From Arthrobacter tumbae (GTDB taxonomy: Bacteria; Actinomycetota; Actinomycetes; Actinomycetales; Micrococcaceae), in assembly GCF_016907495.1 (NCBI RefSeq), contig NZ_JAFBCC010000001.1:1984001-2048000 (forward strand): a stretch of 64,000 bases of DNA. The letters run 5' to 3'. This document shows, piece after piece, positions 17,616 through 26,044 of this stretch. How positions within the stretch are numbered: position 1 is the first letter of the stretch; each line of letters begins with the position of its first letter. A model generated the notes under the pieces. That model saw only the letters and a program-made list of their open reading frames with translations. It made no database searches and was not told the origin of the DNA. The translations under genes were made by a program, and so were the position numbers.

Positions 17616-18095
17616 GTGCACAGATTCGACCTTCGCCCAGATTCCACTGGAGGTTTCGACTTCCTGGTCGATGGTGTGTTCCTACGTGAGTTGGTTTTCG
17701 AACGTGAAGACATGGAAGAGCGCGAAGTTAGCCGCCTTCGTCGACACCGACTCTCGTCCAGCATGGCTAAGGAACAAGTCCGTCGTCTGAAAGGAGAGCT
17801 TTCCGGACCGTTTTTCCCGCAAAGAGTCTGGCTCTACTTCTGCCCTGAGTGTTACGACGAAGGTTGCGGCGGCGTAAGTGTAACGATCCAGATCGGAGAC
17901 GACCGGGTGACATGGAGCGATTTTCGGCACGACGCACCCACAACCAAAGGTGAGCTCGAGACCTTCGACGATGAAGACGTCATCACCTCAGTTGGAACGC
18001 TGGTATTTGATCGCGCTGAGTATGAAGCTGCCTTAGACCGGACAGCTAAACAGCTACACAGCATCTTCACGAGCGGCTCACGCAGTAGACGTTAA
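17616..18095 (+). CDS. unknown protein, member 5 of the CPxC/VTWxxFGW family
   Basis: 159 residues from the GTG at 17616, which has GGGAGG seven bases upstream; an in-frame TTG 12 bases earlier is less likely. Landmarks: FDFLVDGVFLRELV, YFCPECYDEGCGGVSV, VTWSDFRHDA and LVFDRAEYEAAL. The four-cysteine style CPEC...C is well kept, which suggests a metal-binding knuckle in at least some family members. Function unknown. Confidence 0.75.
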   Translation: MHRFDLRPDSTGGFDFLVDGVFLRELVFEREDMEEREVSRLRRHRLSSSMAKEQVRRLKGELSGPFFPQRVWLYFCPECYDEGCGGVSVTIQIGDDRVTWSDFRHDAPTTKGELETFDDEDVITSVGTLVFDRAEYEAALDRTAKQLHSIFTSGSRSRR

Positions 18096-18112
18096 TGAGC
18101 CTAGGATCCCAG

Positions 18113-18128
18113 TGATCCCTCAGCGCTC
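18113..18128 (-). repeat. dispersed TGAGGGATC motif, copy 8 (minus orientation)
   Basis: Reads GAGCGCTGAGGGATCA on the minus strand. Lies between the converging genes ending at 18095 and 18120. Confidence 0.7.
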
Positions 18129-19547
18129 CCTTTCGTCTTCGGGATGGGATTGAGCTGATTCGTACCATGCTCGTCCGTGGCGGTACCGGAAGGCACTTCC
18201 GTCATAGCCGACCGGGCGAAGATCGATCTCGTCGACCATCCCAGCGCCCGGGCGTTGAGCCTGGTTGTAATCACCGTGGTAGCCGTCGTAACTTCGGATG
18301 GCTGGTTGCTCCATGGTGATGGGATCCGCATAGGGAGAGCTTGCATCGACGACTCCTGACTTTTCGCGGAGGACGATTCCAGCGAACGAAGGACCGGCGA
18401 AGCCGTAAAGGAGAGTCCGCTGCGCATCTGGGTTACTTGATTGCGGAAGGACCGAACTCTCATCCCAGATCCATGGTTCGTGCGTCATGGCGAGGAATTC
18501 ACTCTGGGTTGAGGCGTTGATTCGGTCGATTCCATGATCTGGGCAATAGTCGGAGACTGGAATGTCGTCATCACTTGAGAGCTCATATTCCCCTTCGGGG
18601 TCGGCACGGCTCCATTCGGTTCGGCAGATGCAGGAGTCTGCGCGCAGGTCTTCCGCCTCTATCACGGCCCGGAGCCCGATGGGAGTGTAGGGTGCAGCGG
18701 CTCCCTCGATCTGCGGGACTTCCCAGACCAGGTCATGCCCGGCCGCTCGCACCGCGACAAGGCGCCAGAAGAACAAGACTGCCTCGGCGATGGCCAGCAG
18801 GGTCGCTGCAACGGCGACGGTGGCAATCAAATCCGAGACTATGTCGCCATCGGGGCCCTCGAACTGGCGTCCACGTTCGGAGCTGAAAAGCAGGATGGTG
18901 ATAGTCCACGCCGTAGCGGTCAACGCCGCCAGCGACAACAGAAGGAATGCCCGCCTGCGGAAGAACCGCGTCACCGCGTTCTTCGCATTCGGTCCTATCA
19001 ACGTTTCTCGCTCTGTGAGCGAGGCGCGAGCCAACGATCGCACTTGCGCCAGGCTTCGAAGCGCGCCGGCCGCATAGGAGAACGCCCAGAGGCCAGCCAG
19101 GGCTGTTCCGACCCACCACACCGCGGTCGCCGCCGGCTCACCTTCGCGGCCAAAAGAGATGGCGACGATTAGCAACACCAAAGGAGTGATTGTTAGACCG
19201 CGGCGCCCCAGGAACCAGCCGATGGCGACAAACCCCCCGAGGAGGCCCGCGCTTGCGAGGTCGAACATGTCGAGGGCGTCATAAGGGCCGACCCATAGAT
19301 CGTCTTCTAAGTCCTCCCATCCCCGGTCCACAACGTATGCGATTCCCGTCGTTATCACGGCGATGAGCCAAGCCACGACCCCGTGTTTCCAGCCAGAACG
19401 CGGAAGCCGAAGTGCCGCCCACGCCTCCGCCTGCGGACGGATTACCTTGCCCCCAACCAATGAATGCCTTTCCATACCGTCATCTCCATGCTGCCAGTCC
19501 TGGTGCTCTTGAGGGTTCAGCCCTGAAATCGCCTCACTGTTAGCCAT
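18120..19547 (-). CDS. polytopic membrane protein with C-terminal soluble domain
   Basis: 475 residues. After a charged N-terminus there are about seven helices in two groups (about residues 55-160 and 200-270). A soluble domain of some 200 residues follows, containing CICRTEW and DYCPDHGID, two cysteine pairs that might hold a metal. The last 60 residues are rich in Tyr, Asp and Arg. No family recognised. The largest minus-strand gene of the array; 19580 lies just upstream in the same direction. Confidence 0.7.
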   Translation of the reverse strand: MANSEAISGLNPQEHQDWQHGDDGMERHSLVGGKVIRPQAEAWAALRLPRSGWKHGVVAWLIAVITTGIAYVVDRGWEDLEDDLWVGPYDALDMFDLASAGLLGGFVAIGWFLGRRGLTITPLVLLIVAISFGREGEPAATAVWWVGTALAGLWAFSYAAGALRSLAQVRSLARASLTERETLIGPNAKNAVTRFFRRRAFLLLSLAALTATAWTITILLFSSERGRQFEGPDGDIVSDLIATVAVAATLLAIAEAVLFFWRLVAVRAAGHDLVWEVPQIEGAAAPYTPIGLRAVIEAEDLRADSCICRTEWSRADPEGEYELSSDDDIPVSDYCPDHGIDRINASTQSEFLAMTHEPWIWDESSVLPQSSNPDAQRTLLYGFAGPSFAGIVLREKSGVVDASSPYADPITMEQPAIRSYDGYHGDYNQAQRPGAGMVDEIDLRPVGYDGSAFRYRHGRAWYESAQSHPEDERER

Positions 19548-19579
19548 GATCCGTCCCCGGACAGCTTGAGGATCGACGC

Positions 19580-19918
19580 CTATCCGTGTTCTCTGCCGGG
19601 CAGCGGCGCTCCGTTGAGGAATGCCTCATACGCTTCTCGCGCGCCTTCCTCCACCAAGGGTTGCTGTGAGCTGTATCTTCCATCGGCGCGGTCGCGTTTA
19701 GGGCCAGATACCCAGTACTCTTCGCCGGATTCGATGTCATAGAAGTTCGAGTCGAAGTTTGCGCGGGCCGTGCCGGTCACTCGGTGCAGGGTTCGTCCGT
19801 GGAAGTAGGCGGTGCGCCAACTCTTGCTGAACCGCACAAGAGAGATCCAGGCCGGCCCTCTGTCAGTGTTGTATCCGGTCTTCAGCTGGACGTACATGAT
19901 GCGCTCGTTCACGGGCAC
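19580..19918 (-). CDS. conserved hypothetical protein (MYVQLKTGY family)
   Basis: 112 residues from GTG, or 105 from the internal ATG at 19897. It has the conserved pattern YVQLKTGYNTDRGPAWIS, TAYFHGRTLHR, FYDIESGEEYWVSGP and DGRYSSQQP. I recall small actinobacterial proteins of this pattern, without known function. No transmembrane segment. Its upstream side carries the dispersed motif. Confidence 0.75.
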   Translation of the reverse strand: MPVNERIMYVQLKTGYNTDRGPAWISLVRFSKSWRTAYFHGRTLHRVTGTARANFDSNFYDIESGEEYWVSGPKRDRADGRYSSQQPLVEEGAREAYEAFLNGAPLPGREHG

Positions 19919-19955
19919 AGTCTATTTGCCGGGCCTGCGGGGATCCTTGTGCAGT

Positions 19956-19973
19956 GGATCCCTCGCCTGACAC
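19956..19973 (-). repeat. dispersed motif, copy 9 (minus orientation)
   Basis: Reads GTGTCAGGCGAGGGATCC on the minus strand, 38 bases upstream of the GTG at 19918. Confidence 0.6.
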
Positions 19974-19984
19974 TGTTCGTTGAC

Positions 19985-20842
19985 CTAGATCTGAGCTTGG
20001 GCAGCACGTAGAACGGAGTCGTGTTGTTTGCGATCGAACGTGTATGTGACGGTCGACGGGAAAGGGTACCCGGGCACGTCTGGACCAGGCTGGTGGGCAT
20101 GGAATTGCCCCCAGGTCACAGCGTCGTCTTGACGTTCGATGACGGCACTGATCACGGCGCATTCGACGTGCAGACATTGCCCGATGAGGAGTGGAACACG
20201 GCCGGGAAACTCCTCCCATTCATCTTCGCCGAGTAGGAACCGTAGCGCGTCGCGTCCGGCGTCTTCATAGAAGTCCTTGCGTCGCTGGAAAACGGAATAG
20301 TAGAGGTCAGCCGTGAGGTGGCGCCCTTCCTTCGGCAGTGATGGTCTGGCCTCCTGCAGGGTGAACGCTAAAGGTTTGCCGTCGATGGACCACTGCAGCC
20401 CTCCCAGCTGAACGGCGGCACGACCCCAGCGTCGGGGGAAGCTGACACCGCGCTCTAGTGTCAGCTTCGACATGTAGTCATTCATCGCTGTCCTAAGTTC
20501 CTGGGAAGGATCATCACTGTGAGCTCACGGCTGCTGCGCTGGCTCGATGAGCGAGTTGAGGCTAGCCGTGAATTGCTTCGCACGCGTCGCACCGACAATG
20601 ACGATGAGTGGTTCCGAGAACCACTTCTGCCAGATCGCGTCGATCTGATCGGTGGTCACGGATCCATTGTTGATGAGGAGGCTTGCCATCGGCTGTGCCT
20701 CGCTCACATACTCGTCCCACGGGGCACCGTTATGGCCACCGGGTTCAACCCCGTTTGGATCCAATTGGTTGAGCAGAACGGTGACGCTATCAATGATGCT
20801 GTTCTGTTCGTGCTTGCTGAGTTGCATCTCATCAGGATGCAT
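19985..20842 (-). pseudogene. inverted paralog of 14366-15235 with one in-frame TGA
   Basis: Same two-domain protein as member 3 of the family, transcribed in the opposite direction. The frame is continuous from ATG 20842 to 19985 except for one TGA after SLIEPAQQP (20525-20527). Between the stop and the next in-frame ATG lie 13 readable codons that align with the intact copy, so there is no frameshift. The second half has GQCLHVECAVISA, VTWGQFHAHQPG and YTFDRKQHD. Either a recently broken gene or two polypeptides with restart at 20485. Confidence 0.8.
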
Positions 20843-20862
20843 CAAAACACGACCGTCAGTAG

Positions 20863-20880
20863 CGATCCCTCACCGGACAC
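20863..20880 (-). repeat. dispersed motif, copy 10 (minus orientation)
   Basis: Reads GTGTCCGGTGAGGGATCG on the minus strand, just upstream of ATG 20842. Confidence 0.7.
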
Positions 20881-20923
20881 CTCAACCGTGTGAAAAGTGC
20901 CTCATGGCTGACACACTGAGTGC

Positions 20924-21295
20924 ATGCTTGAACAGGAAGTGCTGGACGCTGCCCTAGCGCGAGCAGACGCTCTGAGGAGAGGCGACGGCGAGCAGTTACG
21001 CCGCCTGCTGCACCCGCAGTTTCGATGGGTTTCGCACAAAGGAGACCACTTTGACCGCGATACCTACCTTGCATCCAACACCGAGGGGCAAAACACTTGG
21101 CACGCTCAGATTCTTGAAGAGCCGAATATCACGATGATGGGCACGGCGGCTGTACTCACCTGCACTGTGAAGGACGACGTATCGAATAGCGCCGGGCGGA
21201 ACCAATACCGAATGCCCATGACTCAAGTCTGGGTCTACGAAGGAACCTGGAAACTGGTTGCCGGCCATGCAGGCCCGCTCATTCCATCTCCCTAA
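20924..21295 (+). CDS. nuclear transport factor 2 family protein (DUF4440/SnoaL-like)
   Basis: 123 residues with the cone-shaped NTF2-like fold expected from ALARADALRRGDGEQLRRLLHPQFRWVSHKG at the start and the closing pattern TQVWVYEGTWKLVAGHAG. Members of this fold bind small hydrophobic ligands or act as isomerases or cyclases, and many have no known reaction. Single-gene unit between two motif copies. Confidence 0.8.
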   Translation: MLEQEVLDAALARADALRRGDGEQLRRLLHPQFRWVSHKGDHFDRDTYLASNTEGQNTWHAQILEEPNITMMGTAAVLTCTVKDDVSNSAGRNQYRMPMTQVWVYEGTWKLVAGHAGPLIPSP

Positions 21296-21316
21296 CCACG
21301 AAACGCATACTGAGCC

Positions 21317-21333
21317 CATCCCTCAGCGGACGC
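21317..21333 (-). repeat. dispersed motif, copy 11 (minus orientation)
   Basis: Reads GCGTCCGCTGAGGGATG on the minus strand. Lies 21 bases after the gene ending at 21295. Confidence 0.65.
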
Positions 21334-21418
21334 TGAAGACGGGGTTCCTTGGGCAACGATACGAAGACGAATTCCCGTTCGGCTAGAACCGCGATCTAGC
21401 TGCCTACATAATCAGGTA

Positions 21419-21925
21419 ATGGAGCGGCAGACCAAGTGGCCCCGCCTAGGGCTGAGATCCCTTGCAACAAAATCACTCGTGCCGGCCGTGCTCGGATTGA
21501 GCGCTGCGCTTTCCGGCTGCAGCCCTGCGTCGCTGGGTGCACCTCCTTGCTTGCCGCCGATGCATTCGGTGAGCCCGACGAGTGCGCCAATTGGGGACGT
21601 TGTGACTATCGAAGCTCCCGATTCGGAGTGCGATCCGCGTTATGGCCAGAATGCCAAGGTACAAGTCACGGTTACAGATGCCGCTGGCAAGAGGATCATC
21701 AAGACAACAGCGCCGATGAATGATGCGGGCGGGTTCACCTACACCTTTGAGGTGCCGGCGGAGGCGACAGCTGGGTTGGCCGCTGTGGAGGCATACCCAC
21801 ACAAAATTGACTGGTGCGATGACACGGGAAAGAACAATCGCGTCTCCGACGGCACGGCTCCGCTCGTCCGAGTGTCTTGTGCGGAACGTATCAAACCGCT
21901 CAAAATCATCAGCGGAACGCGCTGA
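21419..21925 (+). CDS. lipoprotein with immunoglobulin-like domain
   Basis: 168 residues. Signal peptide ending in the lipobox LSGC (about residues 31-34). The mature part begins CLPPMHSVSPTSAPIGDVVTI, a pattern like IPT/filamin-type beta-sandwich domains, then VTVTDAAGKRI and a proline-poor tail with two cysteines that could pair. Exported and lipid anchored; role unknown. Confidence 0.75.
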   Translation: MERQTKWPRLGLRSLATKSLVPAVLGLSAALSGCSPASLGAPPCLPPMHSVSPTSAPIGDVVTIEAPDSECDPRYGQNAKVQVTVTDAAGKRIIKTTAPMNDAGGFTYTFEVPAEATAGLAAVEAYPHKIDWCDDTGKNNRVSDGTAPLVRVSCAERIKPLKIISGTR

Positions 21926-21931
21926 GGAAGG

Positions 21932-21947
21932 CGATCCCTCACCGCAC
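21932..21947 (-). repeat. dispersed motif, copy 12 (minus orientation)
   Basis: Reads GTGCGGTGAGGGATCG on the minus strand, a perfect half of the 16821 palindrome. Lies between the stop at 21925 and the 3' end of the Nudix gene. Confidence 0.75.
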
Positions 21948-21958
21948 GTATGGTGCAT

Positions 21959-22540
21959 CTAGTGCTTGGAGGCTTGCTCGTGCCTTATCAATTTACGGAT
22001 GCGTTCTGCACGACCTGCGAGACCGGGAACCGCGCCCGAGGGAAGGTCAGTGACGGCCCGCCAACTAAGATCATCACTTTCCTCACTGACCGCAATCATC
22101 GAGTCTCGGGGCACTACGGCACCGAAGGCCAAGTCGACGTGCGTCCTGCAGGTACCAAACGCTGAGGAGACGTCATGGATATCAGCGTCCAGAGGAGCCG
22201 TGGAAAACCAAAGTTCAGCGCTGATGCCCGATTCCTCGCGGAACTCACGCCGGGCAGCTTCGCGTAGGGATGCATCCTGGTCCTCGATGTGTCCACCAAG
22301 CTGGACCCAGAACTGACCTTTGCGGTGAAAGGTCAGAAGCGTTTGTTCAAGCATTTCGTCGAAGACGAAGCAACTGGCGGTCAGATGTACCGGGTGACCA
22401 GCTTTGGCGAGAGCGTGACGTCCGTGCTCGTCGAGATGCAACGACACTCTCTCCAGAGTGTCCCGCTGTATTGGATCGGCGTGTGCCGCCCATGCCTCTT
22501 CCAGCTCTGCAGCGGCTGTCTCCAGCAGATTCAAGCCCAT
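21959..22540 (-). CDS. Nudix hydrolase
   Basis: Hydrolase of nucleoside diphosphates linked to another moiety, 193 residues. The Nudix box reads GGHIEDQDASLREAARREF followed by REESGI (about 101-122), with all the conserved Gly, Glu and Arg positions. The N-terminal 60 residues are helical and resemble the phosphohydrolase subset that precedes the box with HPVHLTASCFVFD. Substrate unknown. ATG start; converges on the lipoprotein gene. Confidence 0.92.
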   Translation of the reverse strand: MGLNLLETAAAELEEAWAAHADPIQRDTLERVSLHLDEHGRHALAKAGHPVHLTASCFVFDEMLEQTLLTFHRKGQFWVQLGGHIEDQDASLREAARREFREESGISAELWFSTAPLDADIHDVSSAFGTCRTHVDLAFGAVVPRDSMIAVSEESDDLSWRAVTDLPSGAVPGLAGRAERIRKLIRHEQASKH

Positions 22541-22659
22541 CCGACCAACCTACGTCAGCGCAGCACCGACAGATTGAAAGAGTCTCCGTTTCTTCGATAG
22601 CGGTCCGGTTAGCGTGAAGCGGTTCGCCGTGCGCCGTGCGCCGATAGGATGAGCGAATA

Positions 22660-23880
22660 ATGGGGAGTAGCGGGGGTACGTCACTGGGCATGAGTAGGAA
22701 CTTCCTGCTGCTCTGGGTAGGGCACGCGTTTTCCTCGTTCGGGTCCAGCGTCGCCGCTATCGCCTATCCAATCGTGACCCTCGCTGTCACCGAATCTGCC
22801 ACTCTTGCAGGGCTCGTTGGGTTCGTGGGCCTGGGGGCAGGAACAATTTTCAGGCTCCCCGCGGGAGTCCTCATCGACCGGGTTCCCTTGCGTCGGCTAC
22901 TGGTGGTGGCTGACCTCGTCCGCGCCGTTGCCGCCGGCATGGTGTGTGTGGCGCTGATTGCCGACCGTTTGACCTTCATTCAACTGCTTCTCACCGCGCT
23001 GGTGACCGGAATCTGTGGTGTCTTCTCGGATGCAGCGCAGAGTGTGGCCGTCCGCCACGTTGTCCCACCGGATCAGCTACCGCAAGCCTTCGCCCTGAAT
23101 GAAGGCAGAGGACACGCCGTCGGCCTCGTCGGACAACCGGCAGGCGGGCTCCTCTACTCGGTCCAACGGTTCCTCCCCTTTCTGACCCATGCCCTGTCCT
23201 ACCTGCTCAGTGCCCTGCTCATCCGATCCATCAAAGATCCGATGACCGGGACACCCCCAGCAGATGGCCACGCGAAGATCCGCTCCGAACTGTTCATAGG
23301 GCTCCGCTACTTCTGGGGCGACGCGTTCCTCCGGGCCAGTATGATCTGCGCGGCCGGATTCCAGTTCATCTTTTCCGGGCTCGCCCTAGCCTTGATCGCC
23401 GGACTCACCGCCCGCGGCACACCAACATCGGAACTTGGGCTGATCTTCGCCCTCGGCGCTGCCGGCGGCATCGCCGGAGCCGTGATCGCGCCACTCATTC
23501 AGAAGCGCCTGAGCCCGGTTCTCCTGGTCACTGGCTTCGGGTGGACCGCGACGCTTTCCCTGCTGGCCCTGGCGGGCGTGGACTCCACCATCCCCGCAGG
23601 TCTGCTGATCGGCCTGATCTACCTGACAGCTACTCCTGCGAACGCGATGTTCGTCGCAGTCCAGATACACATCACTCCCAAGGAACTGCAAGGCAAAGTC
23701 CTCAGCGCCATGCTCCTGGTCGCCGGCATCTTCACCCCGCTCGGACCACTGGGAGCTGGATTGCTGATCGACTTCATCGGCTACAGCGGAACGTTCCTCG
23801 CCTTCGCCGCCCTGTCCGCGCTGCTGACAGTTGCTATGCACGTCATGCGCCCCATCCGCACGATGGTTCACCCAACCTAA
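22660..23880 (+). CDS. MFS transporter
   Basis: Proton-driven drug or metabolite exporter of 406 residues with about 12 helices. It belongs by pattern to the MFS_3-type exporters: LLWVGHAFSSFGSSVAAIAYPIV at the start, RLPAGVLIDRVPLRRLLVVADL in the loop between helices 2 and 3, and VQIHITPKELQGKVLSAML in the second half. Divergent from the Nudix gene (119 bases). Substrate cannot be told; efflux is the common role. Confidence 0.9.
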   Translation: MGSSGGTSLGMSRNFLLLWVGHAFSSFGSSVAAIAYPIVTLAVTESATLAGLVGFVGLGAGTIFRLPAGVLIDRVPLRRLLVVADLVRAVAAGMVCVALIADRLTFIQLLLTALVTGICGVFSDAAQSVAVRHVVPPDQLPQAFALNEGRGHAVGLVGQPAGGLLYSVQRFLPFLTHALSYLLSALLIRSIKDPMTGTPPADGHAKIRSELFIGLRYFWGDAFLRASMICAAGFQFIFSGLALALIAGLTARGTPTSELGLIFALGAAGGIAGAVIAPLIQKRLSPVLLVTGFGWTATLSLLALAGVDSTIPAGLLIGLIYLTATPANAMFVAVQIHITPKELQGKVLSAMLLVAGIFTPLGPLGAGLLIDFIGYSGTFLAFAALSALLTVAMHVMRPIRTMVHPT

Positions 23881-23892
23881 AATTCGATCGGG

Positions 23893-23903
23893 CGATCCCT
23901 CTT
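23893..23903 (-). repeat. dispersed motif, copy 13 (short, degenerate)
   Basis: Reads AAGAGGGATCG on the minus strand, directly after the transporter gene. Confidence 0.4.
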
Positions 23904-24043
23904 ATTGACTCGTCCTATACAAGCGGATCCTCCACCGTTCCTTCCCGTGCAAGGTCAATGGGCCGGGAGGTGGTGGAAGACCTTTTTAGGGTCAAGTGTG
24001 AGTAGCGGGCGAAACGTGCACGGACCGCTAGACATTGGATGGA

Positions 24044-24664
24044 TTATGTGAGGTGGGTTGTGTCGTTAAGGGTGATTACCTGGCGATCGTGAGTGAGGTC
24101 ATCCTCTCGTAGGTGCGTGATCCCTCCAGGTGTTGTAGAGAATTTCGCGTATCCAGCGTGGCCTACAGGCAGGCCAATCCATGCTGTGAGGAGGTAAGTC
24201 AGGGTACCTCCATGGGTAACGATGATGGCGCGCTCAACCCCTGCCTGCTGCACTCGGTCGAGCGCCCTATAGGCGCGGGTGGCCCACTCGCGCCGCGTTT
24301 CAGTTCCGGGCGTTCCCGGGTGATGATCCATCCGTGATTCATCGGCAGGAGGGGCTAGGAAGACCGTTGTACCAGGCGGAGTCCCTTCGGCATCGCCGTA
24401 AGAGCGCTCCCGTAGATCGGTGTCCATCAGGGGCTGGACGCCGAACGCCCGCCCGATCGGGTCGGCAGTTTGTCGGGCGCGCCGCAGGTCAGAAGTTGCG
24501 AGGTGCAACCCTGTCGATTCCGGGATGATCTGCAATAGACGCTGGGCAACTCGATGTGCATCGTGGGTTCCTCGCTCCGTTAAGGATGAGTCGTACCAGC
24601 CGCCGACCAAATTCTCTGTGACATGCGTGGCCTCGGGATGGGCGACGACGAAAATTTCGCGCAT
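24044..24664 (-). CDS. histidine phosphatase family protein
   Basis: 206-residue phosphatase or phosphomutase-fold enzyme. The usual RHG motif is AHPEATH here (about residues 8-14), a variant I recall from a group of actinobacterial members that keep the nucleophilic His. Other conserved parts are ATSDLRRARQTADPI, the ELRERSYGDAEG-like segment and VTHGGTL with the second catalytic His. I start at the ATG giving MREIFVVAHPEATH; a longer reading to 24736 would run through the dispersed motif. Substrate unknown. Confidence 0.88.
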   Translation of the reverse strand: MREIFVVAHPEATHVTENLVGGWYDSSLTERGTHDAHRVAQRLLQIIPESTGLHLATSDLRRARQTADPIGRAFGVQPLMDTDLRERSYGDAEGTPPGTTVFLAPPADESRMDHHPGTPGTETRREWATRAYRALDRVQQAGVERAIIVTHGGTLTYLLTAWIGLPVGHAGYAKFSTTPGGITHLREDDLTHDRQVITLNDTTHLT

Positions 24665-24717
24665 ACATGGACGATAACCTGCGGTGCTCGACGGGAGAGG
24701 ATTGGCATCACCGCAAG

Positions 24718-24734
24718 CGATCCGCTCACCGCAC
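24718..24734 (-). repeat. dispersed motif, copy 14 (minus orientation)
   Basis: Reads GTGCGGTGAGCGGATCG on the minus strand, one base longer than the others; 53 bases upstream of ATG 24664. Last copy of the dense array. Confidence 0.6.
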
Positions 24735-24805
24735 ACCAGGGCCGAGGTAACAGCCCTGCGTACCTCTTGATCGCACTGTATGCGGGCGGTGTGCCGCCCG
24801 CCTCG

Positions 24806-26044
24806 CTACTCCAAGCTCCTCGTCAGCGCCCCATGTTCTTCCCGTTTTCCCCAGAGCGCCGTGTAGCTAACCAATTGTTCATTCGACAGTTGGAAATCAC
24901 CCTCGACCACGAGCAAAGTCGTGTCCCACGGCCGAAAATCATCTAGGCGTGGGGTCAGCAGAACCGCGATTGATCGAGCTTCAGTGATGTTCTCGTTCTG
25001 GCCGCGCTCGGTATGACGGAGCATTAGCCATGCCTTGAACGCATCCGCAGTCGCTTCGCTGTAGACCGAACAAACTACGAAGGAGACCTGATATCCGCCC
25101 GGGGCGGACGGCAGGAACGTCCGGGATCTCCATCGAATACTGCCTGACTCGTGGTTTGCGTTGAGTTCGCCAAGAAGAAGGCTTCCGAGCTCTACTCGTG
25201 AAGCTATCGGGAGCGCATCGATAGCGGCGAGAACCTCGACTCTCATCTCGGGCGTGCATTCGTCGCCGTCGATGCTGGCGATGTCCTCGCAGATTAGCCT
25301 GGTTAACCCAAATTCGCTCGGATACTGCGCACCCGCTGGTTCCATGGGCAACAAGGGGTAGCTGAACCGCGTGCCTAGTTCTTCGATCTTTGGATCAGCT
25401 GGATTGGAATCGGTTAATGAAACGGCGGCATCAAGTGACGCTAGATCGAAGTATCGATAGGGTTCCTCGCCTAGGTACTCAGTCGAAGTTTCAACTCGAA
25501 TCAAGTAGCGAATGACTGCACTCGTGGTTTTGAGCTGTTCAAAAAGAAACTCCCAGTCTCTCCTAGTTAGCACGATGGTAGGGAGTGAACCCTCTGTCAC
25601 TCCGAGGGGATGCTGCTCTGGAATCTTAGGATGGTCGATGACGACAACGCCTACCCACTGCACAGCTCTGCCGTCGATGCACAGAAGGCGCCCGCGGCCG
25701 TTCTCAAGGTTTATCGCTGACTGCTGAAGTCGCCGATAGGTCCCCTGAACCTGCTTAGTCGCCTTTGCGGCGTTCTTATCGATCCATCTGGCTTCCTTGT
25801 CTGCCGTGGACAGGTCCGCGCTACGGCCCTTCACCTGGACGATCGCCCCCACCTCCCCAGCAACTAGGAGACCGTCGCCGACTTCTCGCACGCCTGATCC
25901 CTTGCGTTCTACCTGTGGTTTCATCACGAAGTCCGGTAATCCCCATGTGGCTACAGCTTCATGAACTGCACGTTCTGCGGCGATACCCACAGTGTCGGAC
26001 GCTCGAAGCTTCGTGGCATTAGGGATCCGCCGGCTCAAACACAC
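24806..26044 (-). CDS. unknown protein with nuclease-like N-terminal domain (second gene of a two-gene unit)
   Basis: 412 residues from the GTG at 26044, which has TGAGGAC upstream and overlaps the end of the preceding gene by 26 bases. The N-terminal segment (about 15-110) looks like a restriction-endonuclease fold: AAERAVHEAVATWG, then GDGLLVAGEVGAIVQVKGR, where the Asp of GDGLL and the QVK triad fit the PD-(D/E)xK pattern, followed by a helix-rich KEARWIDKNAAKATKQVQG. The C-terminal part (about 240-412) has no known motif. Partner of the 26019 gene. A defence or DNA-processing role is inferred. Confidence 0.65.
   Translation of the reverse strand: MCLSRRIPNATKLRASDTVGIAAERAVHEAVATWGLPDFVMKPQVERKGSGVREVGDGLLVAGEVGAIVQVKGRSADLSTADKEARWIDKNAAKATKQVQGTYRRLQQSAINLENGRGRLLCIDGRAVQWVGVVVIDHPKIPEQHPLGVTEGSLPTIVLTRRDWEFLFEQLKTTSAVIRYLIRVETSTEYLGEEPYRYFDLASLDAAVSLTDSNPADPKIEELGTRFSYPLLPMEPAGAQYPSEFGLTRLICEDIASIDGDECTPEMRVEVLAAIDALPIASRVELGSLLLGELNANHESGSIRWRSRTFLPSAPGGYQVSFVVCSVYSEATADAFKAWLMLRHTERGQNENITEARSIAVLLTPRLDDFRPWDTTLLVVEGDFQLSNEQLVSYTALWGKREEHGALTRSLE

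Noticed and set aside
20525..20527. TGA as selenocysteine codon
   Set aside because: The intact paralog has no Cys or Sec at that place and no selenocysteine element or sel genes were seen; a nonsense mutation is simpler.
8631..24734. Integron gene-cassette array
   Set aside because: No integron integrase in the window and the boundary motif lacks the attC R/L box layout; cassette-like behaviour remains a hypothesis only.
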